Positions 34,243 through 41,987 of a DNA stretch of 41,987 bases are shown piece by piece. Source of the stretch: a virus; IMG/VR virus record IMGVR_UViG_3300036814_001776, positions 1-41,987 of that record. One strand, written 5' to 3'. Made by a program: the position numbers and the translations under genes. A model generated the notes under the pieces. It did no database searches, had not been told where the DNA came from, and was given only the letters and a program-made list of their open reading frames with translations. How positions within the stretch are numbered: the first letter of the stretch is position 1; each line of letters begins with the position of its first letter.

Positions 34243-36018
34243 ATGGCACGCGAAATTGATATTCTTTTTACCGACCGTGTGATTGGACTGGACGCCGTTG
34301 CAGATACTCCCGCTACAGAAGGCGATTGCGATACGACAATCAACACGGTAAGAGCAGGCCGAAGCCCGATTGGAGACAGTCGAAAGGCTCAAGGATTTAT
34401 AACCATAGACAGTCTTCCTTCGGGGGCGTTTACCGTCACACTCACCAACGGGGTTGCTTGGTCGTATGTCGATGCAGAAGGCGCTGTTACCGAATTTGCA
34501 GAAGGTAGTTCCGTTGCGGTATCCGTGACGCCGGGGGCGAACCTTGGCGAAACCGCAACCGCGATTGAGGTTGCTTTGGCTGCAAATACAACCTCTGCAA
34601 AAATGGTGTCTGCCATCGCAATTGGGGATCAATGTAACCTTTCTGCAACATCCGATGCGGCCTTGATCGGAAACGCAATTGGGGTAGCGTTTTCAGCATC
34701 CGAACTGGTCTTAAAAAGCTCTGTCGATACCGATACGACCATTACAAAGCTCTCGGACGGGCTTTATGCGCCAACAGGCAGTCGGGCACAGGCAGGTACA
34801 GGCGTTTTCGATGCAATTATCCCCACGCATTGCTACTACCTAACCGATGGCGGTGACGGCATAGGAGTTGATACCCTGAACTTGGCAAATGTTGTCACCC
34901 TTACTTGCGGACACGGCGGGGCTCCAAACAGATTGACCCTTGTTCAAAGCGAAGGCGGCTCGTCTGCCGTTATCTCAACAGGCCGGTTGCAATCAGACTT
35001 GTCCACGGTTTCAAATCACTCTGCCTTGTTCAAAAGCCCGGATACAGACGGCGGGACGTACCGGGGGTATTTTATAGCAAACGCCGCCCGTGCAGCCGCG
35101 CTTGAAACCAATCAAACGGCAATGGTCCTAGCCCCTACGCACGGCGGTCGGGTCCAAACAGCGGCAAGTACCGCAGCACAAATTGTTGTCCAGTTTAGTA
35201 ACGCTGTGGCCGATTTGGGTGGTCACTCGTTGACGTTGACCACAAAGGGCGGGACGTCGCACAATATCGATTTTGACGACTACGGAACATGGTCAAGCAC
35301 TTCGACCTTGGCACAGGCTCAAGCCTTTTTAGTCGGTAAAATAAACGACTATGCGAGTTGGTATGCCGTTGCGGAAAGCGACAGAGAGGTTCGAATTCAC
35401 ACAGCCGAGGACATTGGTTCGTTTGGCAACTCTGCGACAATTGCACGCGGCCCCGATGACACCGTTACGTCAATCGTGCATTACAGCACAGGAGTTAGCG
35501 CGGGTGAAACAGCGGGGGCGACGGTAAATTTTGCCGGTGGCGTTTCCCGCGCCGATGATTTTTCCGGTCCTACGGTTGCGGCTCCCGGCGTTTCTCAATT
35601 GATTCGAGCCAAGGTAAGTTACCGGTCTTTTATTGACGCCAGTTCTGGAACACAAACAGCAACAATCGATGTCTTTACGCCAACAAAGCCGACGATTATT
35701 GAATGCGCGTTTATGTATGTGTCTCCGCGCTTTGCTGTAAGCGCAAATACGCCAACGCTTTCCATTGGAACAGGCGGGGGCACCGTCGATGTGGCCCGGT
35801 TTTCCCCTGCGCTCAATGCCTCTGCCAGCGCGTCGAGCAACTATCTGAACACCGCCGTGGCCCTTGGCTACCAGCAAAACGAATGTGTTTTGCTAGACCC
35901 AACAGCAAGCGACAAGGTAACTTTATCGATAGATGTTGGAAATGGGCAAACTTGCGCGAGTCTAACGGCGGGGGATGTAAACGTATATCTTCGGCACTAC
36001 ACTTTCGATATTGATTAG
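34243..36018 (+). CDS. Tail fibre / adhesin protein with duplicated beta domain
   Basis: A 591-residue protein rich in Ala, Thr, Ser and Gly, as fibres usually are. Two copies of one module are visible: residues about 50-165 (GAFTVTLTNG ... NAIGVAFSAS) and about 310-425 (GHSLTLTTKGG ... FGNSATIARG). Each has a strand pair, a helix with TAI/LAQAQ and a final NSAT/GNAI turn. The C-terminal end is beta-rich (VNVYLRHYTFDID). Ribosome site TAGGAGA. Receptor binding is possible but not shown. Confidence 0.55.
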   Translation: MAREIDILFTDRVIGLDAVADTPATEGDCDTTINTVRAGRSPIGDSRKAQGFITIDSLPSGAFTVTLTNGVAWSYVDAEGAVTEFAEGSSVAVSVTPGANLGETATAIEVALAANTTSAKMVSAIAIGDQCNLSATSDAALIGNAIGVAFSASELVLKSSVDTDTTITKLSDGLYAPTGSRAQAGTGVFDAIIPTHCYYLTDGGDGIGVDTLNLANVVTLTCGHGGAPNRLTLVQSEGGSSAVISTGRLQSDLSTVSNHSALFKSPDTDGGTYRGYFIANAARAAALETNQTAMVLAPTHGGRVQTAASTAAQIVVQFSNAVADLGGHSLTLTTKGGTSHNIDFDDYGTWSSTSTLAQAQAFLVGKINDYASWYAVAESDREVRIHTAEDIGSFGNSATIARGPDDTVTSIVHYSTGVSAGETAGATVNFAGGVSRADDFSGPTVAAPGVSQLIRAKVSYRSFIDASSGTQTATIDVFTPTKPTIIECAFMYVSPRFAVSANTPTLSIGTGGGTVDVARFSPALNASASASSNYLNTAVALGYQQNECVLLDPTASDKVTLSIDVGNGQTCASLTAGDVNVYLRHYTFDID

Positions 36019-36027
36019 GAGGAACGT

Positions 36028-36645
36028 GTGTTTGGATTTGGTGCCCCTTCCGAGCTACCAGTAGGAGCAGCAGACCCCGGATTCAAAGATTGGGGCTTTG
36101 GAGATCCAACACCCGATCCGTGGCCGGATGCTTTTTCTGAAGACTACGGCTTTGGCGATATCGCGCCTGCGCCGTTCGAACCAACCGTTTCCGACGCTAT
36201 TTTCATCTTTCCCGACGACGGGGGCCATGTTGTCCGACTGGTTGCCACATGGACCGATATCGGCCCGTACCGCATTCAGCTAATTGAAAAAGGGACAGCC
36301 GCCGTATTTCCAAACCCAGCCGTTCAATTAGGGTGCTATTCCGGTATAGCGGGGCAGGGCGTAGAGTGCTTTACAACTACAAAACTGAAAAACGGAATAA
36401 AGGTTGCGGGTAAGTGGCTGGAGTTTGCGCTTCCCCCACTTCCTCCCGGCGTCTATCAGATGCGCCTTTCTTTTGGGCCGGGGTATCTGACAATCAAGAA
36501 CATCGACGATCTTATTCGAGTCGTTCACCGGAATCGGTCCCTTCAGCAATGGTCTATTCGTTCGACGTTCCCCGGCATCTACACAACGCACGCAAGGCGC
36601 GCACAACAAGAGGTTTTATTGGATGGGGAGCTAAGTGACGACTAA
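36028..36645 (+). CDS. Structural protein with GFG repeats (205 aa)
   Basis: GTG start with a strong AGGAGG site. The first 60 residues contain three GFG(A/D) units set in Pro/Asp/Trp-rich sequence (DWGFGDPTPDPWPDAF, DYGFGDIAPAPF). This low-complexity arm could bind another fibre protein. The rest is a beta-sandwich-like domain (WTDIGPYRIQLIEKG, KWLEFALPPLPPGVY) with a basic C-terminal helix. It overlaps the next gene by one base (TAATG). No family recognised. Confidence 0.55.
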   Translation: MFGFGAPSELPVGAADPGFKDWGFGDPTPDPWPDAFSEDYGFGDIAPAPFEPTVSDAIFIFPDDGGHVVRLVATWTDIGPYRIQLIEKGTAAVFPNPAVQLGCYSGIAGQGVECFTTTKLKNGIKVAGKWLEFALPPLPPGVYQMRLSFGPGYLTIKNIDDLIRVVHRNRSLQQWSIRSTFPGIYTTHARRAQQEVLLDGELSDD

Positions 36646-37256
36646 TGGCAATTGTCTTCCACAGCGCCACGGCTTCGACACTCAACAAAATCGTTGTTGG
36701 CTTCAATCAAGCAAACGACTCGATTACCGCAGCCGATGTTACCCCGGACAAATGGACAATTGCTGTAACAGGCGGCGTAACTACTACGCAGCCGGTGGCC
36801 GCAATCGGCTGCATTCCCGGCACGGTTTCCGGTGGGTTTGGCGCAAGCCTTTTTGTTGCTACTCAAATGACACCGGGAGGCCAGTATAGCGTTACTTTTG
36901 GCGGCACTGCCCTTTCGATAACCGCGCCTAGCACAACACCCACATTGGGGCAGGAATGGAGCCACGGGCTTTTGCGCTCCATCACCCGCGCATTCGCAGA
37001 AGAGATCCAATACACAGCCGGTAGTCCGGTCACTTTATTGGTACAGCCTCTCGGATTTGGGGAAACATCCATTTTCGTGGAGTCTACTCTTGGCTTTCCA
37101 GACAGCGGAAAGCTGTTTATACGAGACAGGCTCTATACTTACACGGCCAAAACCGATGTATCTTTTACCGGCGCGGCTACAACGTCTTCGACATTGGAAT
37201 CTTTTCCAAAACGAACGGAGGTGCATTGCAATGTTGCAGCCATTCTCCCAAGCTGA
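36645..37256 (+). CDS. Beta-rich structural protein (203 aa)
   Basis: A 203-residue protein with an N-terminal Big/cadherin-like beta sandwich (STLNKIVVGFNQ, DKWTIAVTGGV, GGQYSVTFGGTALS). A second small beta part (GFGETSIFVESTLGFPDSGKL) follows near 140, the form used by many phage proteins that sit on other structural proteins. Coupled by TAATG to the previous gene and overlapping the next by 26 bases. Function unknown. Confidence 0.55.
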   Translation: MAIVFHSATASTLNKIVVGFNQANDSITAADVTPDKWTIAVTGGVTTTQPVAAIGCIPGTVSGGFGASLFVATQMTPGGQYSVTFGGTALSITAPSTTPTLGQEWSHGLLRSITRAFAEEIQYTAGSPVTLLVQPLGFGETSIFVESTLGFPDSGKLFIRDRLYTYTAKTDVSFTGAATTSSTLESFPKRTEVHCNVAAILPS

Positions 37257-38484
37257 ACTGGCCCTTAGAGACACGCTTATAACCAAGGCGCTTGAAAAAC
37301 GGTTCGATAAGCTGGCTCGGTTTTATCAGATACCAAGGCCGAACAATTTCGAAGAAACGCATTGGCGAAACGGTCTTTTGAAAATTGTATTTGGACCCAA
37401 AGGGACGCTTGGGACAACGCACGCTTGGCTTGAAGCGATTTTCGGCAAACAAACAGAGAAAATCGCCTGCACAATTCAGCCACCCGCGCAAGAAGCGCAT
37501 TGGGGCGACGGCATATACACCGCAGGCGCTTTTGGCGAAAGCCAACTAAACGCAGTTGACGGCGCATCCCCGTTTACTTGTAAACATATTGGTCGGTTTG
37601 TACGAGTAGAATCAGCAACCTTTGGTTCAAAAATTTACCGGGTTGTTGGCCCAGAAAACCTTGTCGAATCAGACGGCGTTACAACGTCTAGGTATGTGGA
37701 CCTTGCGCCCTTTGATACCTCGCATTGGAAGGGCGCGAATTGGAAAGCATTGGGCCTCCAAAACCCGGCATGGGAAACAGCAACAGCTACTTTTCTTCCC
37801 TTCATTTACGAAGAACGGACACCGGGGCCACGAAATTTCAAACCGGAGTTAACGTATTGGGGCAAGCCGTGTGAATTTCGGGTTCTTGTCACCGATGAGT
37901 TTTTTGGTGTACCAAAGACCTATTTGATAGACCCTTCTGGCAAATACTCCGACGAAAAAGAATTCCCGCCACAGTTAGCAAATCCGGCAGAGGCAGCGGG
38001 TTTCGATGGAGACAAAGAGCCTGAGTTTGCAGATGAACAATTTCAAAACTCGGAAGGGTTCGCAAAGTATGAATCTGCAAATGTTGTTTCCAAAGACGAC
38101 AATACGCAAGACGCTCACGATAATAAGGTCTGGTCCGATGCCGTGAAGCCTGCCGGGGACGGGGCCGATGTGAAAGATCCTGATCTCGCAAATCGAAACC
38201 TTGTCGGCGGCATTCTCATGGACGAATTTGATAAGATTGCGGCAACCAAAGCCTTTAGCTCGGACGGGGACCAAATCAAGGGGCCGTTTCCCATCTATTT
38301 GATGACAGAAACCGCAGCCTCTCAGACGATTTCCGATTTGCTGGATATGACATTGGCCGCAGGCGTCCACTCGTTTTTGTTTCCGATGGATTTCTGTGAC
38401 CTTGAGAAAACCTATTTAATGGTCGGCAAAGAAGCTGATGAGCCCGGTTCAGCGGGGATAGACGGAGAACTTGGCCTCGAATAA
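37231..38484 (+). CDS. Fibre-cluster structural protein (417 aa)
   Basis: The ATG at 37231 is chosen because GGAGG lies 11 bases upstream and a longer frame would run across the previous gene. The N-terminal 70 residues are helical (LRDTLITKALEKRFDKLARFY, LGTTHAWLEAIFG), like proteins that attach fibres to a baseplate. The middle is beta-rich with many aromatic residues (SHWKGANWKALGLQNPAW). Residues about 250-330 are acidic and Asp/Glu/Asn-rich. It is the last structural gene before lysis. Specific role unknown. Confidence 0.6.
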   Translation: MLQPFSQAELALRDTLITKALEKRFDKLARFYQIPRPNNFEETHWRNGLLKIVFGPKGTLGTTHAWLEAIFGKQTEKIACTIQPPAQEAHWGDGIYTAGAFGESQLNAVDGASPFTCKHIGRFVRVESATFGSKIYRVVGPENLVESDGVTTSRYVDLAPFDTSHWKGANWKALGLQNPAWETATATFLPFIYEERTPGPRNFKPELTYWGKPCEFRVLVTDEFFGVPKTYLIDPSGKYSDEKEFPPQLANPAEAAGFDGDKEPEFADEQFQNSEGFAKYESANVVSKDDNTQDAHDNKVWSDAVKPAGDGADVKDPDLANRNLVGGILMDEFDKIAATKAFSSDGDQIKGPFPIYLMTETAASQTISDLLDMTLAAGVHSFLFPMDFCDLEKTYLMVGKEADEPGSAGIDGELGLE

Positions 38485-38493
38485 GGAGAACGC

Positions 38494-39357
38494 ATGAAAA
38501 AAGGAGCACGCGGAGAGGGCGTTAGAGCCCTTCAGCTTTCATTACAAACCTTGGGATACCCGCTTGCTCGATTCGGGGCTGACGGGTGGCTTGGCTCCGA
38601 ATCGCTTGATGCGGTTGAACGCTGGGCCGAAGAACACGGTTTCGATTCTGATTCCGAAGGCGCAATCCCTAAATGCCTTGCTTTGGCGATTGTCGCTGCT
38701 GCAAGCGCGATGTCCAAAGTAGGAGGCGTTGCCTCTTTCCCGTTGGTTCAGGATGTCCGTGAAGACGCTTGGAAAGGTGCCGAAAAGGGCAAAAACCCCA
38801 TACGCCGGATTGATACCATTTGCCTGCATCAAATGGCGTGCAAAGACAGCGATTCTATCGGCTGGGAACGCTGGCGAAAACTCGCAATTCACTTCGTTGT
38901 AACGTGTGGCGACAACGCTGCCGCGTACCTTTTGCACGATCTTGATCAAAAAGTTTGGCACGGTCACGGATGGAATAGCCGAAGCGTTGGATTTGAATTC
39001 GAAGGCTATTTTTCAGGAATTGGTACGGATCTCAAATACTTCTGGAAACCAAAAAGCCGACCCGACCGCCGTCCAATGATTCCGACAGAACAACAGCCTG
39101 AGGCCGGAAAGCAAGGATGCCGTTTTGTTATTGCTCGAATTGAAAAAATGGGTGGTAAAATAAAATACGTCGGAGCACATCGCCAAAGCTATGGCCTAAA
39201 ATCAAGCGATCCAGGCGAACTGATTTGGCGGGGTGTTGCGCTTCCGATAATGGAAGAGTTTGGACTCGTGCAAGCGCCAACTTTGCCTAACCGAAAGCAT
39301 CCCGGCAAGCCCATCCCTGCCGCTTGGGATGCGCGAAATGAAGATATTCCGTATTAG
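38494..39357 (+). CDS. Endolysin: PG-binding domain plus N-acetylmuramoyl-L-alanine amidase
   Basis: A 287-residue enzyme that cleaves the lactyl-peptide bond of peptidoglycan at lysis. Residues 1-60 form a PG_binding_1 domain (GEGVRALQLSLQTLGYP...DGWLGSESLDAVERW). Residues about 105-255 match Amidase_2: His112 in CLHQMA, HGHGWNSRSVGFEFEG near 155, His229 in GAHRQS and Asp239 in SSDPGE, consistent with the zinc-ligand set. There is no signal peptide, so export via a holin is likely. Ribosome site AAGGAGA. Confidence 0.9.
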   Translation: MKKGARGEGVRALQLSLQTLGYPLARFGADGWLGSESLDAVERWAEEHGFDSDSEGAIPKCLALAIVAAASAMSKVGGVASFPLVQDVREDAWKGAEKGKNPIRRIDTICLHQMACKDSDSIGWERWRKLAIHFVVTCGDNAAAYLLHDLDQKVWHGHGWNSRSVGFEFEGYFSGIGTDLKYFWKPKSRPDRRPMIPTEQQPEAGKQGCRFVIARIEKMGGKIKYVGAHRQSYGLKSSDPGELIWRGVALPIMEEFGLVQAPTLPNRKHPGKPIPAAWDARNEDIPY

Positions 39358-39371
39358 AGGGAAGATAGGCC

Positions 39372-39641
39372 GTGCCAGAAATTATTACTCACATTTTATC
39401 CATTGCAGTTCCCGTCCTCGGAGCAGTATGGTGGCTCACTTCTCGTTTTGAACGCATTCGCGCCGACCTTGCGGTCCATTCCGATATGGTTCAACAAAGA
39501 TTCGTGCATTTGAACAAAGAGTTAGAAAATGTTCGAGATTCTATCGATATCGCAAGGAAAGAACGCAACCATATTTGGACTGAAGTCAATTCCTTAAGAG
39601 AGCGTGTTGCTGCCGAAGAGGCGCGGGGCGAAAGTATGTAG
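39372..39641 (+). CDS. Membrane-anchored coiled-coil protein (89 aa), spanin or holin candidate
   Basis: A single N-terminal hydrophobic segment (ITHILSIAVPVLGAVWWL) is followed by a long charged helix with heptads (MVQQRFVHLNKELENVRDSI). GTG start with GGGAAGATAG upstream. This is typical inner-membrane spanin topology. It lies 14 bases after the endolysin. A second protein of like topology is found at 40183, so only one need be the spanin. Confidence 0.6.
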   Translation: MPEIITHILSIAVPVLGAVWWLTSRFERIRADLAVHSDMVQQRFVHLNKELENVRDSIDIARKERNHIWTEVNSLRERVAAEEARGESM

Positions 39642-39700
39642 ACGCGAGTTTATGGACGCGGTAATCTCCCCGAATCCATAACTACTCAGTGGAGGAGAAA

Positions 39701-40183
39701 ATGCCTACGACGTTGATTAAATCTGAAGGTTCAAATAAAGAGGCGGGAATCATTACCGTCGAAAGTTTGAATAAAGATGCTGAAATTATCACCGCCGAAA
39801 TGTCTACCGTAAATGTTGAAACGGTCGCGCTTACACAAGAGGAAGCAACCCTACCCGAAACCCAACCGCTTCCCGACTGGTCACAAATCACCGTTTTGGG
39901 GGTTGTAACCGCTGTAACGGTTTGGGGGTTGGTCGAAGCGAGCAAAAACTTTTCACGCGGCTGGAAGGCGTCTAAAGGCGGCAAACTGCCTTGGTGGTAT
40001 GCAGGCTTTTTGCGTCTTGGATCGATTGCGGCGGGAGCCGGTATCGGTACTCTTCTGTATGGAACGCTCAACAGCGGTCAAGACGGCTGGCCTTGGGGCA
40101 CAGCCATTGGAGCCGGATCCGGTGCTTTATGTACCTTGATCGTTGCCGTTCTCAAACGCCGCATTGCCAAAAAAGCAGAGTGA
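39701..40183 (+). CDS. Holin-like membrane protein (160 aa)
   Basis: ATG at 39701 preceded by GGAGGAG. The first 60 residues are acidic and soluble (many Thr/Glu). Then come three hydrophobic stretches: about 63-79 (ITVLGVVTAVTVWGLV), 98-119 (WWYAGFLRLGSIAAGAGIGTLL) and 132-150 (AIGAGSGALCTLIVAVL), with a basic end (KRRIAKKAE). Size, number of membrane segments and place after the amidase suit a holin. It overlaps the next gene by one base (TGATG). Confidence 0.55.
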   Translation: MPTTLIKSEGSNKEAGIITVESLNKDAEIITAEMSTVNVETVALTQEEATLPETQPLPDWSQITVLGVVTAVTVWGLVEASKNFSRGWKASKGGKLPWWYAGFLRLGSIAAGAGIGTLLYGTLNSGQDGWPWGTAIGAGSGALCTLIVAVLKRRIAKKAE

Positions 40184-40533
40184 TGAAAACCGTTCTGTGT
40201 GTTTTTTCAAAGGTATGGGCTTGGATCAAAACGATCCCGGCCCATATCTGGTTTATCGGAATATCAATTGCGGCATGGCTCAGTTACCGGAAAGCCCTAC
40301 GTTGGCAAAAACGTGCCCGTATTGAACGGGACCGCGCTGAAGCGGAACGGGCATACCGCGAATCGCTGGAACGTCTTGAAAATTTACGACAAACACAGCG
40401 AAATATGATATTTGATAAACATAAGCGTGAATTAGCGCATATAAAAGCGAGAGAGAAAGTGCTTTCAAATGCGGCTTTGGACAAAAAGAAGCTAGCTGAA
40501 CATTTGAATTCCGTTTTTGGAGAAGACGAATGA
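40183..40533 (+). CDS. Inner-membrane spanin-like protein (116 aa)
   Basis: One hydrophobic N-terminal helix (IWFIGISIAAWLSY, residues about 22-36) and a highly charged coiled-coil helix (RARIERDRAEAERAYRESL) make it look like an i-spanin. The start overlaps the holin-like gene stop (TGATG) and the end overlaps the next gene (ATGA). No Rz1-type lipoprotein is nested inside it. A separate secreted protein at 40721 could be its partner. Confidence 0.55.
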   Translation: MKTVLCVFSKVWAWIKTIPAHIWFIGISIAAWLSYRKALRWQKRARIERDRAEAERAYRESLERLENLRQTQRNMIFDKHKRELAHIKAREKVLSNAALDKKKLAEHLNSVFGEDE

Positions 40534-40721
40534 AGCGGTTCATGGATCTTGTAAAAGCGGGGGGTGCGTATGCTACCAAACAGACAAGCTACCCGCGTGC
40601 CATGACCAAGGGCAAACACAAACATTCCGGTCAAACGTGTGAACAGGCCCATCCAAAAACGTCGCACGAGGCGTGGGAAAAAGGCAAAGAGACACAAGAG
40701 GACGATGGCGTAGATTATTAA
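40530..40721 (+). CDS. Small His/Lys-rich hydrophilic protein (63 aa)
   Basis: ATGA overlap with the upstream spanin-like gene and TAATG with the downstream one. A 63-residue soluble protein with KGKHKHSGQTCEQAH in the middle and an acidic end. No signal or membrane segment. Function unknown. It is embedded in the lysis region and probably cotranslated. Confidence 0.55.
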   Translation: MKRFMDLVKAGGAYATKQTSYPRAMTKGKHKHSGQTCEQAHPKTSHEAWEKGKETQEDDGVDY

Positions 40722-41227
40722 TGGTCACCCCGATTCCATCCCGATTACAACGCACCCTCTCTGCCTTCCTTTTCGCACTTAGCCTTACGGCGACCGTTGC
40801 TGCGAACCCCCCCTCAAGGGCCGTGCGTCCCCCACCCAGCGCAGGCCCGGAGGGGGGCTCCCCTTGCCAGAAAGCCCATCCCCTCAACAAAGCATACCCT
40901 GCCCCGTGCGATGGCGTCTTGTGGCCGTCGCCGTGGACAGTACAGGCATTGCGCTGCATTGAAGTGGCTTTGCCTACGTGCAGACAAAACAACAAGCTAA
41001 ATCAAGAACTGTGTCTTGCAGATAAGAAAGCCTTGCTTGCCAAAAACGAGGCTTGCAAGTCTTTGATCAAGCAACAAAACGTGCTGCTTGATAGTGCTTT
41101 GGAAACAATTGAACTTACGCCATGGTGGAAATCCCCCGCGTTCATTGTTCCAGTTTCAATTGCCGGGGGGATTGCGTTGGGGTTTACTACCGCGATTCTT
41201 GCAGATCGATTAGGTGCGGATCTTTAA
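40721..41227 (+). CDS. Secreted/membrane protein with Pro-rich stretch and C-terminal TM (168 aa)
   Basis: ATG at 40721 overlaps the previous stop. Signal-peptide-like N-terminus (LSAFLFALSLTATVAANP, cleavage after VAA likely). Then a Pro/Gly-rich segment (PPSRAVRPPPSAGPEGG), several Cys, a charged helical part (LADKKALLAKNEACKSLIKQ) and a C-terminal hydrophobic helix (IVPVSIAGGIALGFTTAIL). Export plus Pro-rich part plus C-terminal TM resembles unimolecular spanins, but there is no lipobox. A GC-rich inverted repeat (CCCCCCTC at 40808, GAGGGGGG at 40850) lies in the gene. Ends 4 bases past the convergent methyltransferase end. Confidence 0.55.
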   Translation: MVTPIPSRLQRTLSAFLFALSLTATVAANPPSRAVRPPPSAGPEGGSPCQKAHPLNKAYPAPCDGVLWPSPWTVQALRCIEVALPTCRQNNKLNQELCLADKKALLAKNEACKSLIKQQNVLLDSALETIELTPWWKSPAFIVPVSIAGGIALGFTTAILADRLGADL

Positions 41228-41739
41228 TCTGTGATCCAATCCAGTTTTGTTAGACCGGAGTTTCCACGATGCCAAATAAACCACCCATAGTCATACGAAT
41301 CGGTCTTCCCATCCGGGGTAAAGGACGGACGCTTCGAGAGGATTACGAGGAAACCCGGAGGGCGCTCTTGAAGCAATTCGCGCCGTCGTTGCGAGGCAAG
41401 AAAACCAAGTCGCAATAAAATTGCAGCACTTTCGGCCTCGTTGATCGCCTTTTGAACCCATGTTGTCGCGTCCTTAAATGGCGGGTTCATTAAGACAAAT
41501 TGATATTTCCAGCTTTCTTCTAGGCCATCGGCGCAAACAAGGTTTGTTCCAAGCTCTTTCCCTGCCTCAACCAGTCGGGGATCTTTTTCAATACCTCGAC
41601 ACTTTGAGCCGGGAGCAGCGCGAAGCAAAGCGCCGTCACCCGCGCAAGGATCAAGCGTTGGATTTGGGAGCAAGACTTTTTGATAAAGCGCCTGTACACA
41701 CCATTCGGGGGTTCTATAGAAATCGCGGAAATCCCTCAT
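41224..41739 (-). CDS. Adenine-specific DNA methyltransferase
   Basis: A 171-residue protein with the class I methyltransferase motif DPCAGDGAL near residue 30 (AdoMet binding) and NPPF near 84 (motif IV of N6-adenine/N4-cytosine enzymes). The start FYRTPEWCVQAL is typical of short phage Dam-like enzymes that mark DNA against restriction. It is short and lacks an obvious target-recognition domain. On the minus strand, it overlaps the HTH gene (ATGA) and converges on the lysis region with a 4-base overlap. Confidence 0.8.
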   Translation of the reverse strand: MRDFRDFYRTPEWCVQALYQKVLLPNPTLDPCAGDGALLRAAPGSKCRGIEKDPRLVEAGKELGTNLVCADGLEESWKYQFVLMNPPFKDATTWVQKAINEAESAAILLRLGFLASQRRRELLQERPPGFLVILSKRPSFTPDGKTDSYDYGWFIWHRGNSGLTKLDWITD

Positions 41740-41960
41740 TTCTGAGGCCTTGCCCAGCCTTTTTCTTCTCGAACTTGACCAATCTGTCGAATGGTTCCTT
41801 CCAAATCAAAACCCGGAAACGCGGTCACAAGACGAAGAAAATCGTCAATCGTAAGCGGCGTTGCTCCCCGCCGTGCGTCCGTCAAACTTCGTTCTGTACG
41901 ACCCATGATTTCGGCAACATTTTCCGAACCATAGCGCCGTGTTAGTGCATGTAAATCCAT
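41736..41960 (-). CDS. Small HTH DNA-binding protein (74 aa)
   Basis: ATG at 41960 is preferred because AGGAGG lies 8 bases upstream; a GTG 9 bases earlier overlaps that site. Helical with an Xre/Cro-like stretch (GSENVAEIMGRTERSLTDARRGATPLTIDDFLRLV). Such small regulators often control phage early genes. It is the first gene of a minus-strand pair with the methyltransferase, so it may regulate that pair or the lysis/late genes. Confidence 0.6.
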   Translation of the reverse strand: MDLHALTRRYGSENVAEIMGRTERSLTDARRGATPLTIDDFLRLVTAFPGFDLEGTIRQIGQVREEKGWARPQK

Positions 41961-41987
41961 ATTAAACACCTCCTGCTCGGTTGTACG

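Noticed and set aside
40797-41000. Nested frame of 67 codons inside the secreted protein gene, as a possible Rz1-type o-spanin
   Set aside because: Proline/Arg-rich but has no signal peptide or lipobox. Likely a by-product of the GC-rich segment.

Overview
The window is a contiguous block of a contractile-tailed (myovirus-type) double-stranded DNA phage genome or prophage. It runs from the portal through head, neck, sheath, tube, baseplate and fibre genes to a lysis region. Genes are tightly packed, with many ATGA, TAATG and TGATG stop/start overlaps. Almost all structural genes lie on the + strand. No tRNA, rRNA, CRISPR array, insertion sequence or integrase was seen. The terminase genes are not in the window and presumably lie upstream. 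The host cannot be fixed from sequence alone. MopE-type Cys/Asp repeats joined to a von Willebrand A (VWA) domain on a predicted lipoprotein, plus a second predicted lipoprotein, point to a diderm host. A Myxococcota/Bdellovibrionota-like (former Deltaproteobacteria) host is a weak inference.

Layout. (1) 1-4313: a large, probably 5'-truncated protein with a DNA-polymerase sliding-clamp-like C-terminal part, a tiny basic ORF, and the portal. (2) 4405-4943: two small minus-strand genes of unknown function. (3) 5195-8608: an overlapping accessory cassette coding for a MopE-repeat/VWA lipoprotein, two very small membrane proteins, two small soluble proteins and a trypsin-like serine protease lipoprotein. 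(4) 8589-10170, minus strand: a helix-turn-helix plus metallophosphoesterase protein and a small Cys-containing protein. A small zinc-ribbon gene is divergent from them. (5) 10428-14725: a small protein, Mu gpF-like minor head protein, prohead protease, terminator-like hairpin, scaffold-like protein and major capsid protein. (6) 14787-18912: head decoration/neck/connector/tail-completion genes. (7) 18928-24061: sheath, tube, tail assembly chaperone with a probable +1 (or -2) frameshift, and tape measure. (8) 24062-30767: hub, spike, a tube-initiator/LysM/gp25 composite, and baseplate J. (9) 30771-38484: baseplate-distal and fibre-type proteins. (10) 38494-41227: amidase endolysin and several small membrane proteins (holin/spanin candidates). 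(11) 41224-41960, minus strand: an adenine-specific DNA methyltransferase and a small HTH protein.

The head genes build a procapsid around a scaffold. The protease matures it, and the portal, gpF-like protein and neck proteins connect it to a sheathed tail whose length is set by the tape measure and whose baseplate is J/gp25/hub/spike based. The most unusual elements are the surface-protein cassette between portal and minor head genes, the sliding-clamp-like domain beside the portal, and a C-terminal tail on the prohead protease that copies the N-terminal region of the major capsid protein.
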